Of a stretch of 36,273 nt of DNA, positions 18,597 to 24,738 are shown one piece after another. The stretch spans positions 1 through 36,273 of the IMG/VR virus record IMGVR_UViG_3300017724_000021; one strand, 5' to 3'. Source of the stretch: a virus. The notes below the pieces were generated by a model that saw nothing but the letters and a program-made list of their open reading frames with translations, ran no database searches and had not been told where the DNA came from. The first letter of the stretch is position 1; each line of letters begins with the position of its first letter. The position numbers were made by a program, and so were the translations under genes.

Positions 18597-19018
18597 TATG
18601 CTTCGTAAATTACCAAGTACTCAACGGTCATGTTTGGGTCAGAAGTAGTAACCTCAATGTCTTTTGTTCCCTCGTAAGGCAAGAACAAAAAGTCACCAGC
18701 GTAAAGCATTCCAATACCAATAGTATTAGAACCATCGTCAAATCCGATTGTGATATACTCGCCAGGAGTTGTAGAAAGGTTCTTGATATAAACCTTATGC
18801 GCCACCTGATTGCTTGCAGACCAATCAGAAAAAAGAGCCTTGTCAATCAGCTTTTCTGCGCTAACAGCACTTGAAAAAAGTTTTCTGGCAACGCCAGTAG
18901 TCTGATCAAGACCAGTAACCGTACCAGCCTTAGTGAGTGTTGCTGTAGTAGAGAGCGCGAGAGCGTCACCCGTAAGGTCCCCGCTCGAAAGTGTAAGTGT
19001 TGCAGTGGTAGTAGCCAT
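18596..19018 (-). CDS. Decoration-like protein, tandem paralog A
   Basis: The 140-residue protein (MATTTATLTLSSGDL) is the first gene after a TAnnTTTG promoter and is coupled to its paralog downstream. Shared features with paralog B are the Ser/Thr/Leu/Ala-rich start with ALALSTTATLT, a KVYIKNLSTTPGEYITIGF strand pair and a FLFLPYEGTKDIEV turn. It is probably a capsid decoration or fibre protein. Confidence 0.75.
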   Translation of the reverse strand: MATTTATLTLSSGDLTGDALALSTTATLTKAGTVTGLDQTTGVARKLFSSAVSAEKLIDKALFSDWSASNQVAHKVYIKNLSTTPGEYITIGFDDGSNTIGIGMLYAGDFLFLPYEGTKDIEVTTSDPNMTVEYLVIYEA

Positions 19019-19038
19019 TGTTGTTGGTTGTATGAATG

Positions 19039-19046
19039 CAAATATA
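19039..19046 (-). promoter_or_regulatory. -7 promoter element for the head-gene cluster
   Basis: The minus strand reads TATATTTG 20 bases before the ATG at 19018. It heads the run of decoration-like, scaffold and major capsid genes (19018 to 15324), so it may be the main late head promoter. No clear -33 TTG is visible. Confidence 0.6.
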
Positions 19047-19057
19047 GCAATAATTTA

Positions 19058-19318
19058 TTACCTGAATCTGGAGGTCTTTTTCTTGATCGCTTTAGGCTGA
19101 GAAACGAACTGCTTGTTACTACTGGCCTTGGCTTTATTCGTTGCTGCTTTCTCACCTGATGATAGTGAGTCCCATGCTGCTTTAGGTAAGTAACGCCCCT
19201 TGCCCTTAGACTTAACCTCTTTAGACTTACCGCGCTTCTTGTTAGCGTGGGTGCCTGAGGTCATCCATTTCTGGCTACCCCAATCCTTAAGGCTTTTCTG
19301 TGATTTCTTAAGACGCAT
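19058..19318 (-). CDS. Small basic protein, DUF5872-like
   Basis: The 86-residue Lys/Ser-rich protein has LKDWGSQKWMTSGTH, then GRYLPKAAWDSLSSGEKAAT and a KQFVSQPKAIKKKT tail. From memory this resembles the DUF5872 family seen in phages and large viruses. It is one of four consecutive small basic genes, where nucleic-acid binding or packaging with virion DNA is plausible but not shown. Confidence 0.75.
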   Translation of the reverse strand: MRLKKSQKSLKDWGSQKWMTSGTHANKKRGKSKEVKSKGKGRYLPKAAWDSLSSGEKAATNKAKASSNKQFVSQPKAIKKKTSRFR

Positions 19319-19710
19319 CAGTTCTTGTATCCCCCTCCAGACTTCTTGTATCTAGAAGCGAGAAGCTGTGCTTTTCGTGCTGACCACTGACCAGGGTTTC
19401 CTCCTTTAGATCCTGCTTTGATAGAATTAAATAGGCGCTTACGCATGCCAGGCTTCGTGTAGTTACCCGCCTCGTTTACACGAGACTTTACCTTACCTCC
19501 GCTTTTATACTTCTTCTTAGCGGCTGTGGGGTAATCCTTAGGGTTTAATTTAGCCGTAGCTCCCAAGGCGCCAACTATTGTACCTCCGACCATTGCCTGA
19601 CCGATAGCCTTCTCTTTTTTTCCAGAAGCTATTCTAGCTCTGACTATATCAGCCTTGGTTACCTTTCCGTCGCCATTTAGATCTGGAAACTTCTTTTTCT
19701 TAGCTTTCAT
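19318..19710 (-). CDS. Small basic protein with EF-hand-like loop
   Basis: The 130-residue protein begins MKAKKKKFPDLNGDGKVTKAD, where DLNGDGKVTKAD is an EF-hand/dockerin-like Ca-binding loop. A hydrophobic Gly/Ala stretch near residues 38-52 could insert in a membrane. Later KKYKSGGKVKSR and a C-terminal SRYKKSGGG repeat the Lys-Tyr-Lys-x-Gly-Gly motif of other small proteins here. It overlaps the preceding gene by 11 bases. Function unknown. Confidence 0.75.
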   Translation of the reverse strand: MKAKKKKFPDLNGDGKVTKADIVRARIASGKKEKAIGQAMVGGTIVGALGATAKLNPKDYPTAAKKKYKSGGKVKSRVNEAGNYTKPGMRKRLFNSIKAGSKGGNPGQWSARKAQLLASRYKKSGGGYKN

Positions 19711-19888
19711 GACTTGCTATTTTAAACTTCGCTTCTTTTACAGCTCCAGGATGAGGTTTGTATCCCCCTTTCATTAGATAGTACCTCCCCTGCTCCTCCA
19801 TCCAGTGGTAACCGCTTGGTGGGTCTACAGATACTTTTTTACTAGAGACAGAAAGCTTTCCGCCTTTTTTGTATTTCATGGCTTTCAT
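19700..19888 (-). CDS. Small basic KYKKGGK-motif protein
   Basis: A longer reading starts at an ATG at 19900, but I prefer the ATG at 19888 because it overlaps the preceding stop as TAATG, the coupling used throughout this genome. The 62-residue product begins MKAMKYKKGGKL and has a GYHWMEEQGRYYLMKGGYKPH core. It belongs to the group of small basic proteins with an N-terminal Lys-Tyr-x-Lys-Gly-Gly-Lys motif. Function unknown. Confidence 0.7.
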   Translation of the reverse strand: MKAMKYKKGGKLSVSSKKVSVDPPSGYHWMEEQGRYYLMKGGYKPHPGAVKEAKFKIASHES

Positions 19889-20181
19889 TAGCAGTTCCAT
19901 TTGCGCAAGGCAAGAGCCTTCCTGGTTGGTTTACCATTACGCTTCTTCATAGGCCCTTTTACTCCAGACATCCTGGCGCAGAAAGACTTTCTTCTTTTTG
20001 CTGCTTTGCTTCCTTTCTTTAGTTTAGAGGGTGGTGTTGTTACAGCAGTTTTCAGGTTACTACCTGTTTCCCTGTTGTATTTCCTTACACCCTCAGCAGT
20101 AAGCCCTCCAGAACGAGATTTATGCTTACCCATCTTGAGGCTTACGTTACCCCCTTTTTTATACTTCTTGCAACAGCGCAT
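19888..20181 (-). CDS. Small basic protein, DUF6321-like
   Basis: The 97-residue protein begins MRCCKKYKKGGN, continues with SRSGGLTAEGVRKYNRETG, and ends with a Lys/Arg/Cys-rich block containing RRKSFCARMSGVKGPM and KPTRKALALRKWNC. This conserved C-terminal block matches my memory of the DUF6321 family in marine phages. Its ATG is four bases after a TAnnTTTG box, so its mRNA is probably leaderless. Its role is unknown; tight nucleic-acid binding is plausible. Confidence 0.8.
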   Translation of the reverse strand: MRCCKKYKKGGNVSLKMGKHKSRSGGLTAEGVRKYNRETGSNLKTAVTTPPSKLKKGSKAAKRRKSFCARMSGVKGPMKKRNGKPTRKALALRKWNC

Positions 20182-20185
20182 GAAG

Positions 20186-20212
20186 CAAAGATAATAAAAA
20201 CAGAATAGTCAA
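20186..20212 (-). promoter_or_regulatory. Promoter before the small basic gene cluster
   Basis: The minus strand has TTG at 20212-20210, a 16-base spacer and TATCTTTG at 20193-20186, then CTTC and the ATG at 20181. It fits the Bacteroidetes TTG/TAnnTTTG pattern with a slightly short spacer and predicts a leaderless transcript. Confidence 0.65.
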
Positions 20213-20463
20213 ATCATACCATCGTCTTCTTCGGGAGCGGTCCAATCTTCACCAGAAAGAATACTTAATATTTGATCGTTATCGTACTCTTCACTTTTAG
20301 TCTTTAAGTTAACCACCGATTCAGGTGCTAATCCAACGTACCTGATTAGCGTAAGACCACCTGAAAGGCTTTTTCTTGCGGTTTTCTCAGAGTCTTCCAA
20401 GATCTGACTGTAGTCTACAGACCCTGCTTCTGACGAGCTTATTATGATGTTCTTTTTATCCAT
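20209..20463 (-). CDS. Small acidic protein of unknown function
   Basis: The 84-residue acidic protein starts MDKKNIIISSSEAG and ends in EDWTAPEEDDGMI. It has a central TARKSLSGGLTLIRYVGL stretch. Its ATG overlaps the lectin-like gene's stop as TAATG, so the two are translated together. No motif is recognised. Confidence 0.65.
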   Translation of the reverse strand: MDKKNIIISSSEAGSVDYSQILEDSEKTARKSLSGGLTLIRYVGLAPESVVNLKTKSEEYDNDQILSILSGEDWTAPEEDDGMI

Positions 20464-21467
20464 TAGTAACCATATCTAGACTTAGTGGCGTTAAAGTTAG
20501 ATAGAACTTCAGCGTCAGTCAACACGTCGTTGTAAATAGCTATTTCTGATGAATAACCAGCGTCGAAGCTGTTTCTTCTAAGCCCAATTCCGCCATCATA
20601 CTTGTCCGTCTGAGAGCTATTGCCCTTCATTCTATACCCTAATCCTTGACCAGTACCTCTTCTATCGTTCTGTAGTTCAGACCCAGTTGCTTTTACTCCA
20701 TTTATATATATGCTTCCAGTAAAAGATCGCCCAGAACCAGATGGTCCAGTGACCCCAGCATCATCCTCCATAATTACACAGATGTTTACCCAATTTCCGA
20801 CAGAGACCCCAACGGTAGAGGTATGAAAAGCAGCGGTTGTTCGAAGGTCGATTCTTTGATTACCGTTGTTTTGATTTCCTCCTCCAAAACAATAACAGAG
20901 AACTCTTCCGTCAGATAGGTATATAAGCTCAATCCCTTGATAAAATTTGTACGCGGTGTTGTTTCCGCTTGCACTTATTGCGGTGTTGTTACACCAAACC
21001 GCATGATGACCAGAGCTGGACAGTTTTGCCCAGGCGTAAATTGTAATCCCTCCGTCGGTATCTACGTCGCCATAGGTTCTGCTTCCGCCGCTAGTCTGAA
21101 TCAGATCAACCTCTCCAGAATCTTCTCCTATCCTAATTGGAGTGGAATCATCATAAGGAAACTTTACATACTCGCTAGTTCCATCAAAGAAAAAAGACCC
21201 ACCTCCCTCTATAGTGGAATAAGTAGGAGAGTTTATGAGGGTTCCGTCCACTCCGTTGCTAGTCAAATCTGACCAAGTTGATCCGCTCCCACTGTAACTA
21301 CTTGAGTCTCCCGCGTCTAAATGCTGTACGAGATTTGCCGATATTATACCAGTAGATGCAGCCGCAATAGATATACCATTAATATCTGTGATATTAGCTT
21401 TTGCTACACCATTGATGTCTGTAATGCTAGATAAGGCAACTCCATTTATATCTGTTATATCAGGCAA
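20463..21467 (-). CDS. LamG/concanavalin-type fibre or decoration protein
   Basis: This 334-residue protein starts with TTG at 21467, overlapping the preceding gene by 8 bases; no ATG is available nearby. The N-terminus contains three short repeats of the type ITDINGVA. From about residue 45 the sequence is a lectin-like sandwich: LVQHLDAGDSSSY, GSTWSDLTSNGVDGTL, FFFDGTSEYVKF and the ending DVLTDAEVLSNFNATKSRYG, a hallmark of phage LamG domains. It is probably a surface protein or fibre tip that may bind glycans. Confidence 0.85.
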   Translation of the reverse strand: MPDITDINGVALSSITDINGVAKANITDINGISIAAASTGIISANLVQHLDAGDSSSYSGSGSTWSDLTSNGVDGTLINSPTYSTIEGGGSFFFDGTSEYVKFPYDDSTPIRIGEDSGEVDLIQTSGGSRTYGDVDTDGGITIYAWAKLSSSGHHAVWCNNTAISASGNNTAYKFYQGIELIYLSDGRVLCYCFGGGNQNNGNQRIDLRTTAAFHTSTVGVSVGNWVNICVIMEDDAGVTGPSGSGRSFTGSIYINGVKATGSELQNDRRGTGQGLGYRMKGNSSQTDKYDGGIGLRRNSFDAGYSSEIAIYNDVLTDAEVLSNFNATKSRYGY

Positions 21468-21945
21468 GGTCTATATAGTCTTGAGAGGGTGAAAAAAACA
21501 CCTTATTGTCTGCTAAGCAGTGACCGACTACTCTGTGGAAATCACCAGCGTCGCTTGGAGCTGTAGAGGTGATCTGACCAGTATTTGAGTGACTTATGTA
21601 TAGGATATCGCCAGCAGATCCAGGATCATGACTAAGATAGCCTACCCCGTGTACAAGCATGCCGTTAGTACTAGAGTTACCCCCCAAAGCCATCCCCAAA
21701 AGGCCCTTAGTTTTTACCTCGGAGTTTGCATCAACTTCAACCCATGTGCCGCTAGAAAAAGTATAAACCTTTCCCGCAGTAGTACTGTCGTCTCCAAACC
21801 TTACTATAGTGCCTTCTGCCTCCCCAGCAGCGTCAACCGCTGTGGTTTGGCTGACAAATTCAGCCTCAGCGCCATCAACGCCCCCAACAGAAAGATTTGG
21901 CGCAGAAGTACTTGCCTCCGTTAATATGTTCTTCCACGTTGCCAT
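21460..21945 (-). CDS. Fibre-associated protein with shared MATWKNILTEA N-terminus
   Basis: The first 11 residues (MATWKNILTEA) nearly match those of the long fibre at 22259-23566. The rest (161 residues in all) is Gly/Ser/Thr-rich and beta-like, with AGKVYTFSSGTWVEVD and GMLVHGVGYLSHDPGS segments typical of phage fibre or capsid-spike domains. The shared N-terminus probably docks both proteins to the same virion site. Confidence 0.75.
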   Translation of the reverse strand: MATWKNILTEASTSAPNLSVGGVDGAEAEFVSQTTAVDAAGEAEGTIVRFGDDSTTAGKVYTFSSGTWVEVDANSEVKTKGLLGMALGGNSSTNGMLVHGVGYLSHDPGSAGDILYISHSNTGQITSTAPSDAGDFHRVVGHCLADNKVFFSPSQDYIDLA

Positions 21946-21949
21946 TTAC

Positions 21950-22099
21950 TTAACCCTTCTGTTGTATTTTATATAGTCTCTCGAACTCTTTCTCAAGCTT
22001 TATGATTATATCCGATACAGATTTAGCGTCTGATCCTTTAATCGTTGAGTTACTCATTGCTTGATTTAATATCTGCACTTCATTTATTTCCAGTTTCAT
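21950..22099 (-). CDS. Tiny helical protein, paralog of neighbour
   Basis: A 49-residue frame from ATG at 22099 to a TAA four bases before the next gene. It is lysine-rich and helical: EVQILNQAMSNSTIKGSD then DIIIKLEKEFERLYKIQQ. It resembles the preceding 59-residue gene (pattern L-x-x-A/L-x-S...G-x-D...V...I/V-x-K-L), so the two look like paralogs. Tight packing between fibre genes supports it being real. Function unknown; perhaps a fibre assembly factor. Confidence 0.65.
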   Translation of the reverse strand: MKLEINEVQILNQAMSNSTIKGSDAKSVSDIIIKLEKEFERLYKIQQKG

Positions 22100-22259
22100 T
22101 CGATTTAATTTTAGCTTTCAATTTATTTACAACGTCAGCAAGAACAAAAACATCCCGTCCTTCGAAGTTAGACCTAGAAACTAAGGCTAACAAATAATTT
22201 AATTCCTGCTGAGTGAAGGCATCTGCTTCGACGCCTTGCTTCCTCAGTATTTGACTCAT
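22080..22259 (-). CDS. Tiny helical protein coupled to the fibre gene
   Basis: A 59-residue frame whose ATG overlaps the fibre gene's stop as TAATG. The sequence has FTQQELNYLLALVSRSNF followed by GRDVFVLADVVNKLKAKI, two amphipathic helices. It overlaps the next small gene by 20 bases. The coupling and paralogy with that gene support coding. Small proteins of this shape occur near phage fibre genes; a chaperone role is only a guess. Confidence 0.7.
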   Translation of the reverse strand: MSQILRKQGVEADAFTQQELNYLLALVSRSNFEGRDVFVLADVVNKLKAKIKSNETGNK

Positions 22260-23566
22260 TACGCTGTTCTAATGTAGAGCTTGTCGTCTCCAGTGTCGTA
22301 GTGAAAACAGCCAATTCCAGCTGAGTTAGACGTAGGAGCTGTAGAGTTAGTGCTAAACTCCATTACAGCAATAGGGAATGAGGCTTGATTACTTTCTTGG
22401 TGGTTCGTACATGCCCAACCAGTAAGCCCAACAGCAGTACCAGAACCATCATATGTTCCGTCATTAGATGCCCCTAAGTCTTTAGTCCATACAATGCTGG
22501 ATCTTTTTGATGCAGTAGCGCTTGTCTCAACCTCAATTCCAGAAAGGTTTCCTGTATCTGCCGTTGGACTAGCATTAGTACCCAACAGGATGATATGGTC
22601 TTCAACCTCAAGGTTTGTGGTGTTTATCGTAGTGGTTGTCCCGCTAACTGTTAGATCACCAGTGACCGTTAAGTTGTCACCGATAGTAACCTCTGATGTT
22701 GTGTGACCTATTGTTACGGTATCACCTGATGTGTCTGTGCCTATAGTAATGGCACTCCCGTCGGCTATAATAGCGTCTAGCGATATACTACCAACATTTG
22801 TTATATTACCGTCTGAAGCATCAAAGCTACCAGCCGCTATCGAGCTAGCCCCTACATCTATATTACCAAACCCAGACGTAATAGAACCAGTATCAAGAGC
22901 TCCAGTAGTTACAAGGCTAGTATTACCAGCAACTGGACTCAATACAGAGGCGATAGCCGTACCATTGATGGTGATGGCATCAGCCTCTAAAGTTCCGTTA
23001 ATATCGACGTCATTCTCAATATCTAGAGATGGGGCAACGATCTCTCCATTAAAGGTGGCTTTACCAGCTGCCGCCATATCAATATCAAGAGCCGTGATCC
23101 CAGTCGAGCCGTCAGTTCCTTTAACTGTAAAATTCTTATCTGCCGTCAACACTGTTAGAACAGAATCACCAGTGTTAGCATTGGTGAGCTCTAAGACATC
23201 AGCAGCAGACACCCTAAACGTAATTTCATTATCGGCGGTAGCAAAGTCAATCAGGTTGTCTGCGTCCCTACCAATTTTTAAATCAGCAGCAAATGTATCA
23301 CCGCTAACCCCGCTGCTCGCAAGATTTACAATATCACCTACTGTAGTTTTTTTGATCGCGTTGCTGGCAGTCACATCAGCAACTAAGATTTCGTCTCCGC
23401 TTGCAATGCCACTGCCAAGATCGGTTGCACCGTTTATGTCAACTGCGAGGGTAACATCACCGTCAGCCCCAATAAGAACATTGTTAACCCCTCCGCTTAG
23501 TCCAGACCCAGTAACTAAGTCTTTTTGAGCGTCAGCTTCGGTTAATATTTTTTTCCAGGTAGCCAT
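22259..23566 (-). CDS. Tail fibre protein
   Basis: The 435-residue protein begins MATWKKILTEADAQ. Its middle is built of short beta repeats rich in Asp, Gly, Thr and Ile (DADNLIDFATADNEITFRV; SLDIENDVDINGTL), and it carries the stretch NLTVTGDLTVSGTTTTINTT followed by NLEVEDHIILLG, a strong signature of proximal tail-fibre proteins in marine phages. The C-terminus (IGCFHYDTGDDKLYIRTA) resembles fibre tips. It is likely trimeric and receptor-directed or connecting. Confidence 0.85.
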   Translation of the reverse strand: MATWKKILTEADAQKDLVTGSGLSGGVNNVLIGADGDVTLAVDINGATDLGSGIASGDEILVADVTASNAIKKTTVGDIVNLASSGVSGDTFAADLKIGRDADNLIDFATADNEITFRVSAADVLELTNANTGDSVLTVLTADKNFTVKGTDGSTGITALDIDMAAAGKATFNGEIVAPSLDIENDVDINGTLEADAITINGTAIASVLSPVAGNTSLVTTGALDTGSITSGFGNIDVGASSIAAGSFDASDGNITNVGSISLDAIIADGSAITIGTDTSGDTVTIGHTTSEVTIGDNLTVTGDLTVSGTTTTINTTNLEVEDHIILLGTNASPTADTGNLSGIEVETSATASKRSSIVWTKDLGASNDGTYDGSGTAVGLTGWACTNHQESNQASFPIAVMEFSTNSTAPTSNSAGIGCFHYDTGDDKLYIRTA

Positions 23567-23580
23567 TTATGTATTTTTTG

Positions 23581-23588
23581 TAAAGATA
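23581..23588 (-). promoter_or_regulatory. Near-match -7 element before the fibre gene
   Basis: The minus strand reads TATCTTTA, one mismatch to TAnnTTTG, 14 bases before the ATG at 23566, in a short A/T-rich gap. It is a weak candidate for internal initiation. Confidence 0.3.
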
Positions 23589-23596
23589 GTTATTTA

Positions 23597-24289
23597 TTAA
23601 GAAACCCCAAAGTAGAGCTCATCATTGTCATCAGCATACATCCCACCCTCAAAAGGATCGGGTGCAGAACCTGAAGCAAAGCGTTTGAATTTAACAGTTC
23701 CATCTAGGTTTACGCTTCCTGTTCCGTTGGGTGTAAACTGTATATCCCCGTTGCTCGTGCTTGTGAAAAGCGATCTCGCCTGAACGTCTAGGTTGGCACC
23801 TAGCTGGGGAGAGGTGTCCTCCGATATATTAGAAAGAGATCCAGCAGAAGCAAAATCACCGAAGTCAACATACTTAAGGTTGTTGCTATCAGACGTGTCT
23901 TGAATTAAAACCTTATCGTCAGACGCTGGGGTGTTAATATCGGATAGGTCATCCCCTGTAGTTCCTGTGTTGAGGGTACTCCTAAGGAATGAGAGCTGAC
24001 CGCCAAGCTGGTTTATTGCATTCAGGTTCTGAGCATCACCTAAACCACGTTGTGCGATTTCGGCATTAAGCTCAGCAGTCAAGTCTACTCCATCAGCACC
24101 ATCAGAACCATTGGTGCCAGCTGCTCCTTTAGCACCCTGCGGACCTAAAGTATTAGCGACAACCACAGGAACTGATTGATCAGTAGAAACAGAGACGCTT
24201 TGTAGCAATTGACTGAGAGACACAGATGTACCCCCGTTAACAGCAGCGACAATGGAATTTCCCCCACTAGATGTTACCGTTACAGCCAT
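23597..24289 (-). CDS. Fibre protein with short collagen-like segment
   Basis: The 230-residue protein has a Gly-X-Y segment at residues about 49-69 (LGPQGAKGAAG, NGSDGADG), the kind of collagen-like trimerising stalk common in phage fibres. A helical linker follows, then a beta region (FTSTSNGDIQFTPNGTGSVN) and a FEGGMYADDNDELYFG end. It follows the Ig-like gene by one base. It probably forms a trimeric tail or head fibre. Confidence 0.8.
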   Translation of the reverse strand: MAVTVTSSGGNSIVAAVNGGTSVSLSQLLQSVSVSTDQSVPVVVANTLGPQGAKGAAGTNGSDGADGVDLTAELNAEIAQRGLGDAQNLNAINQLGGQLSFLRSTLNTGTTGDDLSDINTPASDDKVLIQDTSDSNNLKYVDFGDFASAGSLSNISEDTSPQLGANLDVQARSLFTSTSNGDIQFTPNGTGSVNLDGTVKFKRFASGSAPDPFEGGMYADDNDELYFGVS

Positions 24290-24290
24290 G

Positions 24291-24737
24291 TTATCTGGAG
24301 ATATCTTCGTTTACAGTGAATGAACCTCTTAATATAGTGGTTACCACTTCGCTAGCTTTTTGCTGAATATCGTAAGTAAAAGAACCAACAGGAAGCTCCT
24401 TCATTGTATCCGCTGAAGCTGTAACAGTAACCACACCAGAAGTAGTGCCGTCGCTAAACACAAACCCATTGCTGAGCTTGCCTTTCTGATCTTCGGTAAG
24501 ACCTTTAGCGTTTGAAGTAGAAGAAGACAAAGAGCTGGAGGCAACAACCTCTCTGTTAGATATACCTGACCTTGTTCTAGTTGGGTTAGTTTTTACATCC
24601 ATCAAAAACTCATACCCAGTCAAATCTAAAGCGGTTCCGCTAGAGTCATTTAGCGTAAGGCTAAGAGAAAAAGTGTCTCCTCTTCTACAGGTGATGTCAA
24701 GCTTTTCAGCTACATCTAAGTTTACTTTACTTGCCAT
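24291..24737 (-). CDS. Ig-like adapter protein, BppU-N-like
   Basis: The 148-residue protein contains LDITCRRGDTFSLSLTLNDS then LDLTGYEFLMDVKTN, and ends with LPVGSFTYDIQQKASEV and TTILRGSFTVNEDI. This RGDTF-led Ig-like pattern is typical of phage baseplate upper-protein N-terminal domains and adapter proteins. It lies between the portal and fibre genes and probably attaches fibres to the connector. The assignment is by pattern only. Confidence 0.75.
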   Translation of the reverse strand: MASKVNLDVAEKLDITCRRGDTFSLSLTLNDSSGTALDLTGYEFLMDVKTNPTRTRSGISNREVVASSSLSSSTSNAKGLTEDQKGKLSNGFVFSDGTTSGVVTVTASADTMKELPVGSFTYDIQQKASEVVTTILRGSFTVNEDISR

Positions 24738-24738
24738 G

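Noticed and set aside
19700-19900. Start of the 62-residue gene at ATG 19900
   Set aside because: The ATG at 19888 overlaps the previous stop as TAATG, matching the common coupling, while 19900 would force a longer overlap.
22731-23528. Long plus-strand frame of 265 codons
   Set aside because: It lies wholly antisense to the tail fibre gene and is a low-complexity Ser/Val/Pro product created by the fibre's biased repeats.
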